Of a stretch of DNA of 31,121 nt, positions 15,614 through 24,293 are shown piece by piece. The notes beneath the pieces were generated by a model. That model searched no databases. It had not been told where the DNA came from and worked only from the letters and a program-made list of their open reading frames with translations. Position 1 is the first letter of the stretch; every line of letters begins with the position of its first letter. A program made the translations under genes and the position numbers. Source of the stretch: Candidatus Sumerlaeota bacterium (lineage in GTDB: Bacteria; Sumerlaeota; Sumerlaeia; JADFCT01); contig JAPLSP010000049.1 in NCBI GenBank assembly GCA_026398575.1, forward strand, positions 1 through 31,121, written 5' to 3'.

Positions 15614-16087
15614 TATCCTGGAAGCAAGGATGCTGTTGTCTTTGATTGTCAATATTGCCGCTGAAGGAAAATGTCCATCGCGCGGGCGAAAGATGGCGCC
15701 GGGATTGAGGACCAGGATTCCCTCGATCCATTCCTCGGCATAGCGGTGGGTGTGGCCATAGCAAATCACGGCGGGGCGCCGGGCACGAAAAGCCTCGACC
15801 AGTCCGGCGCCATAACCGCCGCCGCCGTGCCGCGCGATCAAATGCCCGTGCGTGACGGCGATGATCCTGCCGCCAAACTCCTCGACGCGAGAGAGCGGCA
15901 GGCGCTTGCTCGGAGAACCATCTACATTGCCACAAACGGCCTTGACCGGCGCGATGGTCGCGAGCTCGCTCAAGACTTCGTCGCCGCCAACGTCGCCGCA
16001 ATGAATGATAACCTCGACGCCCTCGAATGCGCGCAAGATCGCGGAGGGCAGGCGGCCATGAGTATCGGATAAAACGCCAATCAGCAT
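15578..16087 (-). CDS. YfcE/MJ0936-type metallophosphodiesterase
   Basis: 169 residues. The calcineurin-like motifs are complete and in order: GVLSDTHG (Asp, His), IIHCGDVG (Asp), VCGNVDG (Asn, Asp), VTHGH (His) and YGHTHR (His), which together bind two metals. The family hydrolyses phosphodiesters in the cytoplasm; the natural substrate is not known. The length matches the family, except that the last nine residues (QNAKCKMRN) are read from an AAAATGC repeat array, so the true C-terminus has been overwritten or extended by repeat DNA. The ATG lies 8 nt from a TTTTCAG-type array and lacks a clear ribosome site. Confidence 0.9.
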   Translation of the reverse strand: MLIGVLSDTHGRLPSAILRAFEGVEVIIHCGDVGGDEVLSELATIAPVKAVCGNVDGSPSKRLPLSRVEEFGGRIIAVTHGHLIARHGGGGYGAGLVEAFRARRPAVICYGHTHRYAEEWIEGILVLNPGAIFRPRDGHFPSAAILTIKDNSILASRIIMQNAKCKMRN

Positions 16088-16094
16088 GGATCAA

Positions 16095-16127
16095 GGTTTT
16101 CAGTTTTCAGTTTTCGGTTTTTGGTTC
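16095..16127. repeat. TTTTCAG tandem repeats between two genes
   Basis: Four units of 7-8 bp (TTTTCAG, TTTTCAG, TTTTCGG, TTTTTGG) fill the gap between the phosphodiesterase start and the stop of the exported unknown protein. Confidence 0.7.
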
Positions 16128-16824
16128 AAGGGACGAGCTTGTATCTTTCGATCACGATCATCATTCCGGAGATGCCGCTGCTGAAGTGGACGCTACGGAA
16201 ATCCTTGAGGGCGACGTAGGTTACCCCATTGTGAGTTTCTTCCGCCAATTTTTCGTTGGACTTCAGTTTCATGTCCAACTCCTCCCGGCTGATCTCGCTG
16301 ACGGATTCGACATGGAACGCGCCCCGCAGTTTATCCGGGACGTTTTTCTCCTGTTCTTCGGTGAGCTTGCCAGAGAAATCGCAGGGGATGCCAAAACAGG
16401 AGGGGGTCGTAGTTCTATCGGGTAGCTTTGGCTGGACCGTGGAAACCAAGACATCTTTAGGCTTGGACAGTTTGATGCTGATATCCGCGCAGAATTTAAT
16501 CAAGTCCTTGGATATTTCATCCGGCACGGGCGTATCCGCCCAGTTGAGCCAAGCGATTTGACCACGGTCTGACAAACGATGAAACTTGAATTTCAGGGAT
16601 TTGATACTTGTTGTCGCTCCTTCTTGTTTTGAAATGTCCAAGAACGACTTGGGGTTGGCTGGAACCGGCGCAAGACAGAAATGCCAGTCCTCTCCTTTTG
16701 GTTTCCAGGAATGCAGCTCCCTTCCTCTCCAAATTATGTTTCCCGCCTTCGCCGGAGGCTCCTCTGCATAGCTGGAAAATCCACAAGCAATTGCAGGGAT
16801 AAGGATCATATAGAGGCGCTTCAT
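16126..16824 (-). CDS. Exported protein of unknown function
   Basis: 232 residues. A signal peptide is clear: MKRLYMILIPAIACGFSSYA with cleavage likely before or after AEE. The mature part is about 210 residues, mixed alpha/beta, with two cysteines (HFCLAP near 49; the PSCFGIPCDF pair near 145-150) that could form disulphides in the periplasm. Start: GGGAG 7 nt upstream. It begins 2 bp after the stop of the giant exported protein on the same strand, so both are made from one transcript and probably act in the same compartment. No family recognised. Confidence 0.75.
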   Translation of the reverse strand: MKRLYMILIPAIACGFSSYAEEPPAKAGNIIWRGRELHSWKPKGEDWHFCLAPVPANPKSFLDISKQEGATTSIKSLKFKFHRLSDRGQIAWLNWADTPVPDEISKDLIKFCADISIKLSKPKDVLVSTVQPKLPDRTTTPSCFGIPCDFSGKLTEEQEKNVPDKLRGAFHVESVSEISREELDMKLKSNEKLAEETHNGVTYVALKDFRSVHFSSGISGMMIVIERYKLVP

Positions 16825-16826
16825 GT

Positions 16827-19800
16827 TCAGTCTCCCTTCTTCTTCGCGGCAGATTTGTTCTCCGCCGGACTGGATTCCATGCGTTTGAGCAGGTCTCGAA
16901 TCGTTTTGAGAATGTGCTCGTTCGAATACACAGCCGGCAGCTGCGCGGCGATGGCCTCGAGACGCGCGCGGAATGGCTTCAGACTTGCCGGGTCTTTGAT
17001 GCGAGTCAACTGGGTAATGACCCCGAAGTTAAGATACTTCTCATCGGAGTTCAGGTACTCGAGCAGCACGGGACGCCCCGCCTCTTCATCGCCGAGGATC
17101 AAGAGGCTCACCGCGGCGCGAATCCGGATTTCCTGCGAAGAGTCCGTCAGCATTCCTTTCAGGATCGGAATGTTTTTCTCCCGGTCCGCAGGCGCGCCTT
17201 CGGCCAGGCGTTCGGCGGCTTCGCGGCGGCCTTCTTCGTCCTTTTCGCCTGCAATGAGGCGGTAAAATTCCTGCGACGCGCCCGGGCCGATCTTGCGCAC
17301 GGCTTCCAAGATGTGCCGCGGTTCGAGCAGTTCCTCGTCGGCAATGGGATTGAGCGGCTTGGACACGCCCGCGCTTTTGAGCTCATTCCAATCGGCGCCG
17401 ATCGCGTCCATCGAGCGCAGATGATCGTATTGCGCCGTCATAGCCGCCTGCGACTGCGCAATGCGGAAGCCGGACCCTGCGCGGCGCTTCTCGTCGTTGC
17501 GCGCGTCAATATAGAGCTCGGCCATGCGCGCCAGCGATGGCGCCGCCTTCAGTTCGCCGAGCGCCCAGACAATCGAAGCGCGCGCAAGGCCGCTCTCCAG
17601 ATCGAGCGCCTGAATCAGCGGCGGAATCGAAGAGGAATCGCCGATGGCGCCGCACGCGCGTGCCGCGTTCGAGCGGACGATGCGGTCCTTGCTCGCCAGC
17701 GCCTCGTGCAGGAGAGGCAGCATTTCCTTTCCGGTGGCGCCAAAGACGATTTGCGCGAACTCGGTGGAAACGCGGTTATGTTTATCGGCATTATGCGCGC
17801 TCAAAAGGACCTGCGCCGATTCCGGCGATTTGCGCAGCGCAGCGGCCAGCGCGGGTAGAACGTCGCGGTTGGAGCCATCTTCAAGCAGACGATAACGCGC
17901 GAGCGGATATTTCAGGAAGACCTTGAACAGCTCCGGATCGGCATGTTGAGCCACGGCGCGATAGATATGTTCCTCTGACGCGATGACCCCGATGGTCGAG
18001 AACGCGCCGAAAGGATAGTTGCTGTATGACTCGCGGCGCTTGAGGATATCTTCAACCGCCGTCGCGTCGGGCCGCTGGCCTTTGCGCGCAAGGCCGAGCA
18101 GGGCGGCGGCGCGTATTTTGGGATCATGGTCGTTCATCGCGCGTTCGAGCGGCGCGGCGGCGGCAACGTCCGATGAATGGGATAATAAAAAAATAGCCGT
18201 GGCGCGTGCGCGCGGGAACGCATCGGCAGCGCCTTGAGCCAGCAGCGGCGTGAATTCCGCTGCCTTTTCCTTGTCCTTGTCGAACTGCCCGAGCAACGTC
18301 GAGAGCGCCTCGGCGCGCAGATAGGGATTCGGCGATTCAAGGTAGCGCTGCAAATCCTCGGGCGAGTTAATGCGCATCTTCGACCGCTCCTGTCGCGCCT
18401 CTTCTTTTTGCTTTTCATCCGGACTGGTCTCGACCTTGACAGTCATGTACGTCTTGTTGGCGGCAGCAGCGAGCGCGGTCGTGCTCTGATCGCTCGTGAC
18501 GACCATGCCGCGCGTGCCGCACAGATAAGTCCGGCCTTCAAACTTCGATTCGCTCAGGATGATGCCGCCAAGCAGCGGCAGCGGTTTGGAATCGCCATAC
18601 TTTTCCTTTCTTTCCTTCGCGCGTTTGTTCATTTCCGTATCGTCGAAAATCATAGGCTTGCCGGCGGCGGTGAATGTTCGCATTTTCGGGTCGTAGTACC
18701 CCGCCGGGAATTGGCGATAGTGATAGCCGCCGCCGCGCCCGTATTCCACGTCATAAACGATGCGCAGCCGTTCGCCCTCCACCTCGATCGAAGCGATCTT
18801 GTTGGTAGCGAGGCCGTCGGATAGGACCAGCGACGTGAAGACGTGCGTCTTGGGATCATAGACTCCAAGCCCGCCGCCATGATCGCCCCATCCCGTGCTG
18901 AAGTAGATCAGCCCACCGAGTTTCACCGCGCTAGTCACGCGGTTGGCGCACAACCCATCGCCGCGCGTATAGCGGGCAAAAACCGCGCCATTCTTGCCCA
19001 GCACTGCGACGCCTCGGTTTGTGCAAACCCACGTTTGCATCGTCTCCGGGTCATGGGAAGCGCAATAGGCAGTTCCGCCCGGAAGCCCTTGGAATTCCGT
19101 TCGGCCCATGCCCGATGATATCCTGTTTCCCTTGGACGATCCCGCAGGAACAAAATATAACCCGCCTTCATTGTCCCGTGTTTCCCAGCAATGCGGATCG
19201 AATGGGCTCTCGTTCCAGCGCGAAGTATGCGTACCAAGCGCCCACTTTCCGTTCCCCAACTCAGACATCTGCCAGTTGGAGGCCGCGGCCACCGCCCGCG
19301 ACGGACACTTGAATATGCTTTTTTGCGCGGGAGTATTTGACGTCGCATAGTCGCTCGATATCAGTTCGATTCCGTTCTTGAGCGCCGCGGGCATATCAGA
19401 ATCGAAGGGAACGCATTCCTCGTTTTTGTTTTTCGGGAGCGGTTTCAAGACGCCTGCCGATGCGTCGTAGTAGTACGGCTGATAGAAGGGGCCAAAAACC
19501 GGCTTACCGTTCCACTTGCCCTGGTACGGCATCGGTTCGCCCATCATGATTTCCTCGCCGCGATTTGTCACTTCCTGAATAAGCACGGCGGTCGTCTCGA
19601 GCGTGTCGCGGTCAATCAGGCAGGGGCGATTGCGCAGTTTGTCATTGAGATAGACGTCTCCCCAGAGGGCGCCGTCCACAACGCCGATCAGGCTCACGGG
19701 CTTCTCGTTGCACAGAACACGCGTCCAGCGATCCGATTTGCGGTCGTAACGCAACAGCCCGTTATAGATGCTGGCCCAGACGTAGTCCTTCTCGACCAGA

Positions 19801-22800
19801 AAACGCCCGCAGTCGCACGAATGCTCGATGCCCAATTCCTCCGACGAAAACACGCGCATAACGTTGCTCGTGATGTCCAACCGCTGAATGTTGCGCCGCG
19901 TTCCGATCCAAAGGAAGTCGCCATCGAGCGCAAGAGTGAGCGCGCCCGTGGGGCCATAGTCACGCTTGCGGTTCTTCATCTCTTGCGGTGGTAGGTCCTG
20001 ATCGAGATCGAGCCAAGTCAGATTGATAGGTGGATTCGCTCTTGAGCTGAATACAGAACTGATCCCAATCCGGCAAACGCCTAAAGGCAGCGCCGCCCAC
20101 AAGTCTCTGCCGTACGCCAAAGCGTGGATTTCACCGCCCAAGGGTATGCGCGTGTACAGCCTGCCTTTAATGTCGTACAGGCTAATTCCACATGGTGTTC
20201 CGACAAGGAAATAATCATCGGCAGGTTGCATTGAAAGGATGTCCTCCAGGCTGGCATAGAGCCAAACGCCTTTGGGAATGCTGTTCCATCTCTGAGCCAT
20301 GATGGTATCCATGCCTTCAAGCGAATCGGCAGTTGGCGCGACCTCACGGCGGCGCGCGAGCTGGCGCTTGGCTGGGAAATCGCCCAGCGATTTCCAGATT
20401 TCATTCAATTGCGTCTGGGTTTTGTCGTCCGCGAACTGGATCAATAGCGCGAGCGCGCCGTTAAGGTCTTCGGGCCAGTCATTCGCATCACGATAGCGCG
20501 TCTCGTTCTCGTCCTTGTTCCACCATGCCTCAAACGGCTTTTCACCCTTGGCCAACCGCAGACCGAGCGCGCGGAGCTTGTCCAGTTGATCCGCCTTTTC
20601 ATAGAGGCGCATCAGGCGATAGGCGAGATCGTAGTAGTTGCGGAACTGCGTGCGGTTATAAACGCCCTTGCCGCGCGCAAAGGCGGCGCTGGTCTCATCG
20701 GGATTAGCGTTCAGCAGGATTTCCAGGGACTCAATGACGGCAGGCCCCTCGAAGCGGTCTTCGAGGTCGAGCAGTTCGAGGCGCGTGCGCGCGTCTTTGG
20801 GATTGGCCTCGACGATCGCCGCCAGAAGCATGCGCAGTTGATCCTTGCCTTTTTGGCGGAAACGCTCCTTCCATTGTTCCCAGTCATAATAATAATACGT
20901 TCCGTTTTTTTGGCCGGTGATCCCTCGCGCCAGCGCCTTGGCGGCAGCGGGGAGGTCTCCGGCGAACCATGCAAGCGTGGCGCGGGCCGAAGGATTCTTT
21001 GCCAGAGTCCGCGTCAGCGTTGTCTCGGACTGGTCGGACGCGTCGGACGCGTCGGACCGGTCTGATGCCACGAGAAGATTTTTTGCCCAGAGGCGGAACT
21101 CTTCTTCCTTTCCCTCCGTGCGGAAGCGCTGCGCGGTCTGAGACATCATCTCGAAATTTCCGAGGAAGTTGGCATCGGATTCGTATTGCTTGAGCGCGAG
21201 GCGCATCGCCTTGTCGTTCTGCCCCAACGCAGTATAGAGGCGGTTGAGGCGTTCCATGATTTCGCGCCGCAAGCCTTCCGAAGGCTGCCCGCCCATCCCG
21301 CCAAATCGGCCCCATCGCATCGGCATGGCCATCTGGCTCATCATCGCGCGTTGCGTCGCCTCTTCGTCCTCATCGGGAAGGTCGAGCGTTTCAGGCGGAA
21401 GCGCGAGCGCCTTTTCAAATTCAGCGGCGGCCTCCGCGTTCTTCTTGAATTCCTCATACACGCATCCAAGGCGGTAGGCGGCGGTCAATGGCTTGAAGAA
21501 AGCTCCGTTTATATAAGCCTGCTCGCAGCGCAGCGCTTCTTCGTCGTTTCCCTGATGCAGATAAAGCCGCGCCAGCACGCGCGTCTCGGGGCGCCTGCCA
21601 CCGGGTGAAAGTTTCTCGAACGAGCTGAGGGATTTGCGATAGTTCTCGATCAGTTCCTTTTCTTTCCCTGCGTCCTTGAAGGCGCCGAATGCCAGGCGGA
21701 TGAATTCCTTGCGGGACACGCCGGCAAGCGCCATGCCGAAGTAGCGCGTGCGGCGCAGCATCCTGACGGGATAATCATCATCGAATCCCTTTCGATAGGG
21801 ACGGCTGTCGGCGAATCTCATGTTGTTGGGATTGCGGTCGAGGTCAATGCGCGCGAGAACCTCGCTTAAAATTTTCAGCGCTTCATCGCTTCTGCCGCCA
21901 CGCTTGAGGAAGTAAGCGTAATCCAGCGCGAATTGCAGCCCCATGCCGTCGAACCCCGAGGGATAAACGACGGTTTTTTGTGGAATGGGATGGGTGGACG
22001 GGGTGGACACGGTGAACGAGGTGGACGGAGTGGACGGAGCAATGAAATCAATGCCTGGCGGAAGACCTTCGAAGCCGGGCGCCGGCCAGGGAGCGCCTTG
22101 AACAATGACAAAAGGGCTTGCGTCGGCTTGATGGATTTTCCAGATGCGCGCGAATTCTTTCTCCGCGTCCGCCGTCGCTTCGAGCGCGATGAAGCGGCGG
22201 ATGAGCCAGTTATCGCGATGGCTTCCAGGGCCGGCCATCATCGGCAAGAGCGGCTCGGACCAGCGATCCCAGCCGAAGCCGTATCCCTCCGGCTGTTTGT
22301 CCTGCGGCGGCTCGCAGGGATAATAATCCCAGGGCATGAGGCCCTTGTCCCATGCGGTCGCAGTCGGGGCGGACGTGGGGGTGGACGCTGTGGACACGGT
22401 GGACGCGGTGGACGCTGAGGAGGTGATAGCTGCAGCTGATGCTGCGACGGCCCGATACGACGCCAACGCTTCGTCCTTGCGCCCGAGCGCCAGCAGCAGA
22501 TCGCCCCTTACGACCTCGGCGCGCGGATTCCATGGCTTCGCCTCGCTTTGGATTTTTTCCACAATCTTGAGATATTCGGCGGCTTTGGGACGGGCCAATC
22601 GCGCAGCCTTGAATTCGCAACCGGGGATTTCAAGATAAAGCGCGAAGGCCTCTTTGTCTTTGCCTTCCTGCTCCAGAGCTTGGGCGCGCTGCCAGGGCGC
22701 CGGCTCGGACGGCGTCAGTGCGCGCTTCTTCTGCGCGGATGGCGTCTGTGCCGATTGCGTCAGCGCGGCGGAAGACGGATTGTCATCTACCGCCAACGCC

Positions 22801-22856
22801 CATTCGCCGATCAATAAAGTGACAGCGATTGCCGCGATCATACGAAGTGATATCAT
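16827..22856 (-). CDS. Giant exported TPR / beta-propeller / HEAT-repeat protein, function unknown
   Basis: 2009 residues from the ATG at 22856, which has AAGGAG 8 nt upstream; a longer frame to 22895 lacks support. A signal peptide (ISLRMIAAIAVTLLIGEWALA) is followed by three sections. Residues about 30-850: TPR-like helices (ALEQEGKDKEAFALYLEIPG; ARLYLHQGNDEEALRCEQAY). Residues about 850-1500: propeller-like blades (FLWIGTRRNIQRLDI; VWASIYNGLLRYDRKSDRW; TWVCTNRGVAVLGKNG), as in sensor propellers. Residues about 1530-1990: HEAT-like helices (PLERAMNDHDPKIRAAALLG; VRSNAARACGAIGDSSSIPP). The tail is Lys-rich. All three are protein-binding folds, so a large periplasmic or surface scaffold is likely; no catalytic motif is seen. 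Three 9-bp arrays encode Ser/Thr/Pro/Asp linkers at about 147-159, 273-288 and 596-611. Confidence 0.85.
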   Translation of the reverse strand: MISLRMIAAIAVTLLIGEWALAVDDNPSSAALTQSAQTPSAQKKRALTPSEPAPWQRAQALEQEGKDKEAFALYLEIPGCEFKAARLARPKAAEYLKIVEKIQSEAKPWNPRAEVVRGDLLLALGRKDEALASYRAVAASAAAITSSASTASTVSTASTPTSAPTATAWDKGLMPWDYYPCEPPQDKQPEGYGFGWDRWSEPLLPMMAGPGSHRDNWLIRRFIALEATADAEKEFARIWKIHQADASPFVIVQGAPWPAPGFEGLPPGIDFIAPSTPSTSFTVSTPSTHPIPQKTVVYPSGFDGMGLQFALDYAYFLKRGGRSDEALKILSEVLARIDLDRNPNNMRFADSRPYRKGFDDDYPVRMLRRTRYFGMALAGVSRKEFIRLAFGAFKDAGKEKELIENYRKSLSSFEKLSPGGRRPETRVLARLYLHQGNDEEALRCEQAYINGAFFKPLTAAYRLGCVYEEFKKNAEAAAEFEKALALPPETLDLPDEDEEATQRAMMSQMAMPMRWGRFGGMGGQPSEGLRREIMERLNRLYTALGQNDKAMRLALKQYESDANFLGNFEMMSQTAQRFRTEGKEEEFRLWAKNLLVASDRSDASDASDQSETTLTRTLAKNPSARATLAWFAGDLPAAAKALARGITGQKNGTYYYYDWEQWKERFRQKGKDQLRMLLAAIVEANPKDARTRLELLDLEDRFEGPAVIESLEILLNANPDETSAAFARGKGVYNRTQFRNYYDLAYRLMRLYEKADQLDKLRALGLRLAKGEKPFEAWWNKDENETRYRDANDWPEDLNGALALLIQFADDKTQTQLNEIWKSLGDFPAKRQLARRREVAPTADSLEGMDTIMAQRWNSIPKGVWLYASLEDILSMQPADDYFLVGTPCGISLYDIKGRLYTRIPLGGEIHALAYGRDLWAALPLGVCRIGISSVFSSRANPPINLTWLDLDQDLPPQEMKNRKRDYGPTGALTLALDGDFLWIGTRRNIQRLDITSNVMRVFSSEELGIEHSCDCGRFLVEKDYVWASIYNGLLRYDRKSDRWTRVLCNEKPVSLIGVVDGALWGDVYLNDKLRNRPCLIDRDTLETTAVLIQEVTNRGEEIMMGEPMPYQGKWNGKPVFGPFYQPYYYDASAGVLKPLPKNKNEECVPFDSDMPAALKNGIELISSDYATSNTPAQKSIFKCPSRAVAAASNWQMSELGNGKWALGTHTSRWNESPFDPHCWETRDNEGGLYFVPAGSSKGNRISSGMGRTEFQGLPGGTAYCASHDPETMQTWVCTNRGVAVLGKNGAVFARYTRGDGLCANRVTSAVKLGGLIYFSTGWGDHGGGLGVYDPKTHVFTSLVLSDGLATNKIASIEVEGERLRIVYDVEYGRGGGYHYRQFPAGYYDPKMRTFTAAGKPMIFDDTEMNKRAKERKEKYGDSKPLPLLGGIILSESKFEGRTYLCGTRGMVVTSDQSTTALAAAANKTYMTVKVETSPDEKQKEEARQERSKMRINSPEDLQRYLESPNPYLRAEALSTLLGQFDKDKEKAAEFTPLLAQGAADAFPRARATAIFLLSHSSDVAAAAPLERAMNDHDPKIRAAALLGLARKGQRPDATAVEDILKRRESYSNYPFGAFSTIGVIASEEHIYRAVAQHADPELFKVFLKYPLARYRLLEDGSNRDVLPALAAALRKSPESAQVLLSAHNADKHNRVSTEFAQIVFGATGKEMLPLLHEALASKDRIVRSNAARACGAIGDSSSIPPLIQALDLESGLARASIVWALGELKAAPSLARMAELYIDARNDEKRRAGSGFRIAQSQAAMTAQYDHLRSMDAIGADWNELKSAGVSKPLNPIADEELLEPRHILEAVRKIGPGASQEFYRLIAGEKDEEGRREAAERLAEGAPADREKNIPILKGMLTDSSQEIRIRAAVSLLILGDEEAGRPVLLEYLNSDEKYLNFGVITQLTRIKDPASLKPFRARLEAIAAQLPAVYSNEHILKTIRDLLKRMESSPAENKSAAKKKGD
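21024..21068. repeat. GTCGGACGC 9-bp array inside the giant gene
   Basis: Five 9-bp units (CTCGGACTG, GTCGGACGC twice, GTCGGACCG, GTCTGATGC) encode a Ser-Asp-Ala linker (ASDRSDASDASDQSE). The same family occurs twice in recQ (26210-26254, 26558-26593). Confidence 0.9.
21994..22038. repeat. GTGGACNNN 9-bp array inside the giant gene
   Basis: Five exact-length 9-bp units (GTGGACGGG, GTGGACACG, GTGAACGAG, GTGGACGGA twice) encode a Ser/Thr/Pro linker (APSTPSTSFTVSTPST). Confidence 0.9.
22381..22416. repeat. GTGGACNCN 9-bp array inside the giant gene
   Basis: Four 9-bp units (GTGGACGCT, GTGGACACG, GTGGACGCG, GTGGACGCT) encode a Ser-Thr-Val-Ala linker (ASTVSTAST). Same family as 21994-22038 and as the 12-bp version at 30633-30704. 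Confidence 0.9.
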
Positions 22857-23086
22857 GAACATCGCTCCTTCTGCGCCCTGGGACGCGAGCCCCATCCCTG
22901 CGTTGCGAGAATAAACCTTCGGTCAGGGGCTTGTCACTCTCTAAACCAAGGCAAGGCTTTGTGGCTCAAGTCATTGGCTTCGGGAAAAACTATGAATCTT
23001 CCCGCGCGGGCAGTGGTCAGAAAGAAGCAAAAGAATTGTAAAATAATTGTGCTGGAAGAAAACTTGATTCTGCTGAACTTTCATGA

Positions 23087-23115
23087 TTGACGCCCTGCAT
23101 TCTCAGTAATACGAT
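23087..23115 (+). promoter_or_regulatory. Sigma70-type promoter of cbiMQ
   Basis: TTGACG (23087-23092), a 17-bp spacer and TACGAT (23110-23115). Transcription would start near 23122, giving a leader of about 53 nt. I looked for a cobalamin riboswitch and see none. The rest of the divergent gap 22857-23174 holds nothing else I can name. Confidence 0.5.
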
Positions 23116-23174
23116 CTTTGTAAAATTCATACCGAGAGTTTTCCACCAAGAAAAATTTTTGGAGAGAAATAATC

Positions 23175-24293
23175 ATGCACATGGCCGATGCGCTGGTTTC
23201 GCCAGCCGTGGGCGGAGCGATGTGGGCCGGGGCGGGCGCGATGACGATCTATTGCGCGCGCCAGGTGCGGCTCTCGCTTGAAGAGCGCAAAGTTCCGCTG
23301 ATGGGCGCGCTGGGGGCGTTTGTCTTCTGCGCGCAGATGGTCAATTTTTCAATCCCCTTGACGGGTTCGAGCGGGCACCTCGGCGGCGGAATGCTGCTGG
23401 CGATTTTGCTGGGGCCACACGCCGCCTTCCTCACGATTGTCTCCGTGCTGGCGATTCAAGCCTTGTTTTTTGCCGATGGCGGATTGCTGGCGCTGGGCTG
23501 CAATATCTTCAACCTTGGTTTTTTTCCATGCTTCATCGCTTATCCGCTGCTCTATCGAACCATCGCAGGGACCCGGCTTAATACCAAAAGAATCTGGACC
23601 GCTTCGATGATCGCCTGCATCGCGGGACTGCAGATGGGCGCGATGGGCGTTGTTTGCGAGACGCTCTTTTCAGGCGTCTCCGCGCTGCCTTTCGGCAAAT
23701 TCGCCCTGCTCATGTTTCCGATTCATCTGGCCATCGGCGCCGTTGAGGGCGCAGTGACCGCTTCGATGATGATCTTTGTCCTGAAGGCGCGGCCCGGATT
23801 GCTATTAGCTCCGAGTTCCGGAAGCTCAGTTCCGAGTTCCGAGTTACGAGTTACGAGTTCGGGAGGCTTTGGCGTGCTTCGGAATCCGGTTCTTATTGGA
23901 TTCCTGGCGGTGGCGATGCTGACGGGAGGCGTGTTGGCATTATTCGCTTCGAAGAACCCGGACGGACTGGAATGGGCGGCGGCGCGCACAACGGGACAAG
24001 AGGAACTGACCGCGCCGGCAAAAGGCGTCTATGCATGGCTGGCTAAGGTGCAGGAAAGAACCGCGATGCTGCCAGACTATCAGTTCAGGGGGCAGGGGTC
24101 AGGGGTCGGGGGCCAGAGAACCGCAGGCAGAAAGCTGGAGGCGGGGGAAGCAAGGCAGGAATTGCTTTGGGCGGATTGGGGGACATCCGTGTCTGGTTTC
24201 GTCGGAGGTTTGATTACACTGGCGGTGGCGGGACTCATAGGATTTGGATTGAGAAAGAAAACGCATGAGCAATCTATTCGCAGCATTGGTTGA
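23175..24293 (+). CDS. cbiM: Cobalt/nickel ECF transporter substrate-binding protein, CbiM with CbiN-like C-terminal part
   Basis: 372 residues. The protein opens with MHMADALVSP: the N-terminal Met-His pair is the metal ligand in CbiM/NikM, and GSSGHLGGGML supplies the second His (His68). Six or seven membrane helices follow to about residue 210. A second part (about 230-372) has one helix, NPDGLEWA (the PDGLE motif of CbiN/NikN partners), a periplasmic loop and a final helix, so CbiM and CbiN functions are fused. Two 7-bp repeat arrays encode low-complexity segments: Ser-rich at about 218-229 at the fusion point, and Gly/Gln-rich at about 304-314 in the loop. The start is fixed by the Met-His ligand and GGAG. 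Substrate Co or Ni cannot be told. It overlaps cbiQ by 29 bp. Confidence 0.9.
   Translation: MHMADALVSPAVGGAMWAGAGAMTIYCARQVRLSLEERKVPLMGALGAFVFCAQMVNFSIPLTGSSGHLGGGMLLAILLGPHAAFLTIVSVLAIQALFFADGGLLALGCNIFNLGFFPCFIAYPLLYRTIAGTRLNTKRIWTASMIACIAGLQMGAMGVVCETLFSGVSALPFGKFALLMFPIHLAIGAVEGAVTASMMIFVLKARPGLLLAPSSGSSVPSSELRVTSSGGFGVLRNPVLIGFLAVAMLTGGVLALFASKNPDGLEWAAARTTGQEELTAPAKGVYAWLAKVQERTAMLPDYQFRGQGSGVGGQRTAGRKLEAGEARQELLWADWGTSVSGFVGGLITLAVAGLIGFGLRKKTHEQSIRSIG
23827..23861. repeat. GAGTTCC/GAGTTAC 7-bp array in cbiM
   Basis: Five 7-bp units (CAGTTCC, GAGTTCC, GAGTTAC, GAGTTAC, GAGTTCG), with a degenerate extra copy upstream from 23811. The array encodes the Ser-rich joint between the CbiM and CbiN parts. 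A 7-bp period does not preserve frame per unit, so copy number must be constrained here. Confidence 0.85.
24086..24115. repeat. CAGGGGT 7-bp array in cbiM
   Basis: Four 7-bp units (CAGGGGG, CAGGGGT, CAGGGGT, CGGGGGC) encode RGQGSGVGGQ in the loop between the last two helices. Related to the array at 13741-13794. Confidence 0.8.

Noticed and set aside
16914..17858. 314-codon plus-strand frame over the HEAT-like end of the giant gene
   Set aside because: Arg/Ala-rich shadow with no motif, inside a strongly supported minus-strand gene.
22857..23174. Cobalamin or metal riboswitch before cbiM
   Set aside because: No conserved B12-box or metal-sensor core found; the predicted leader after the promoter is only about 53 nt, too short for one.
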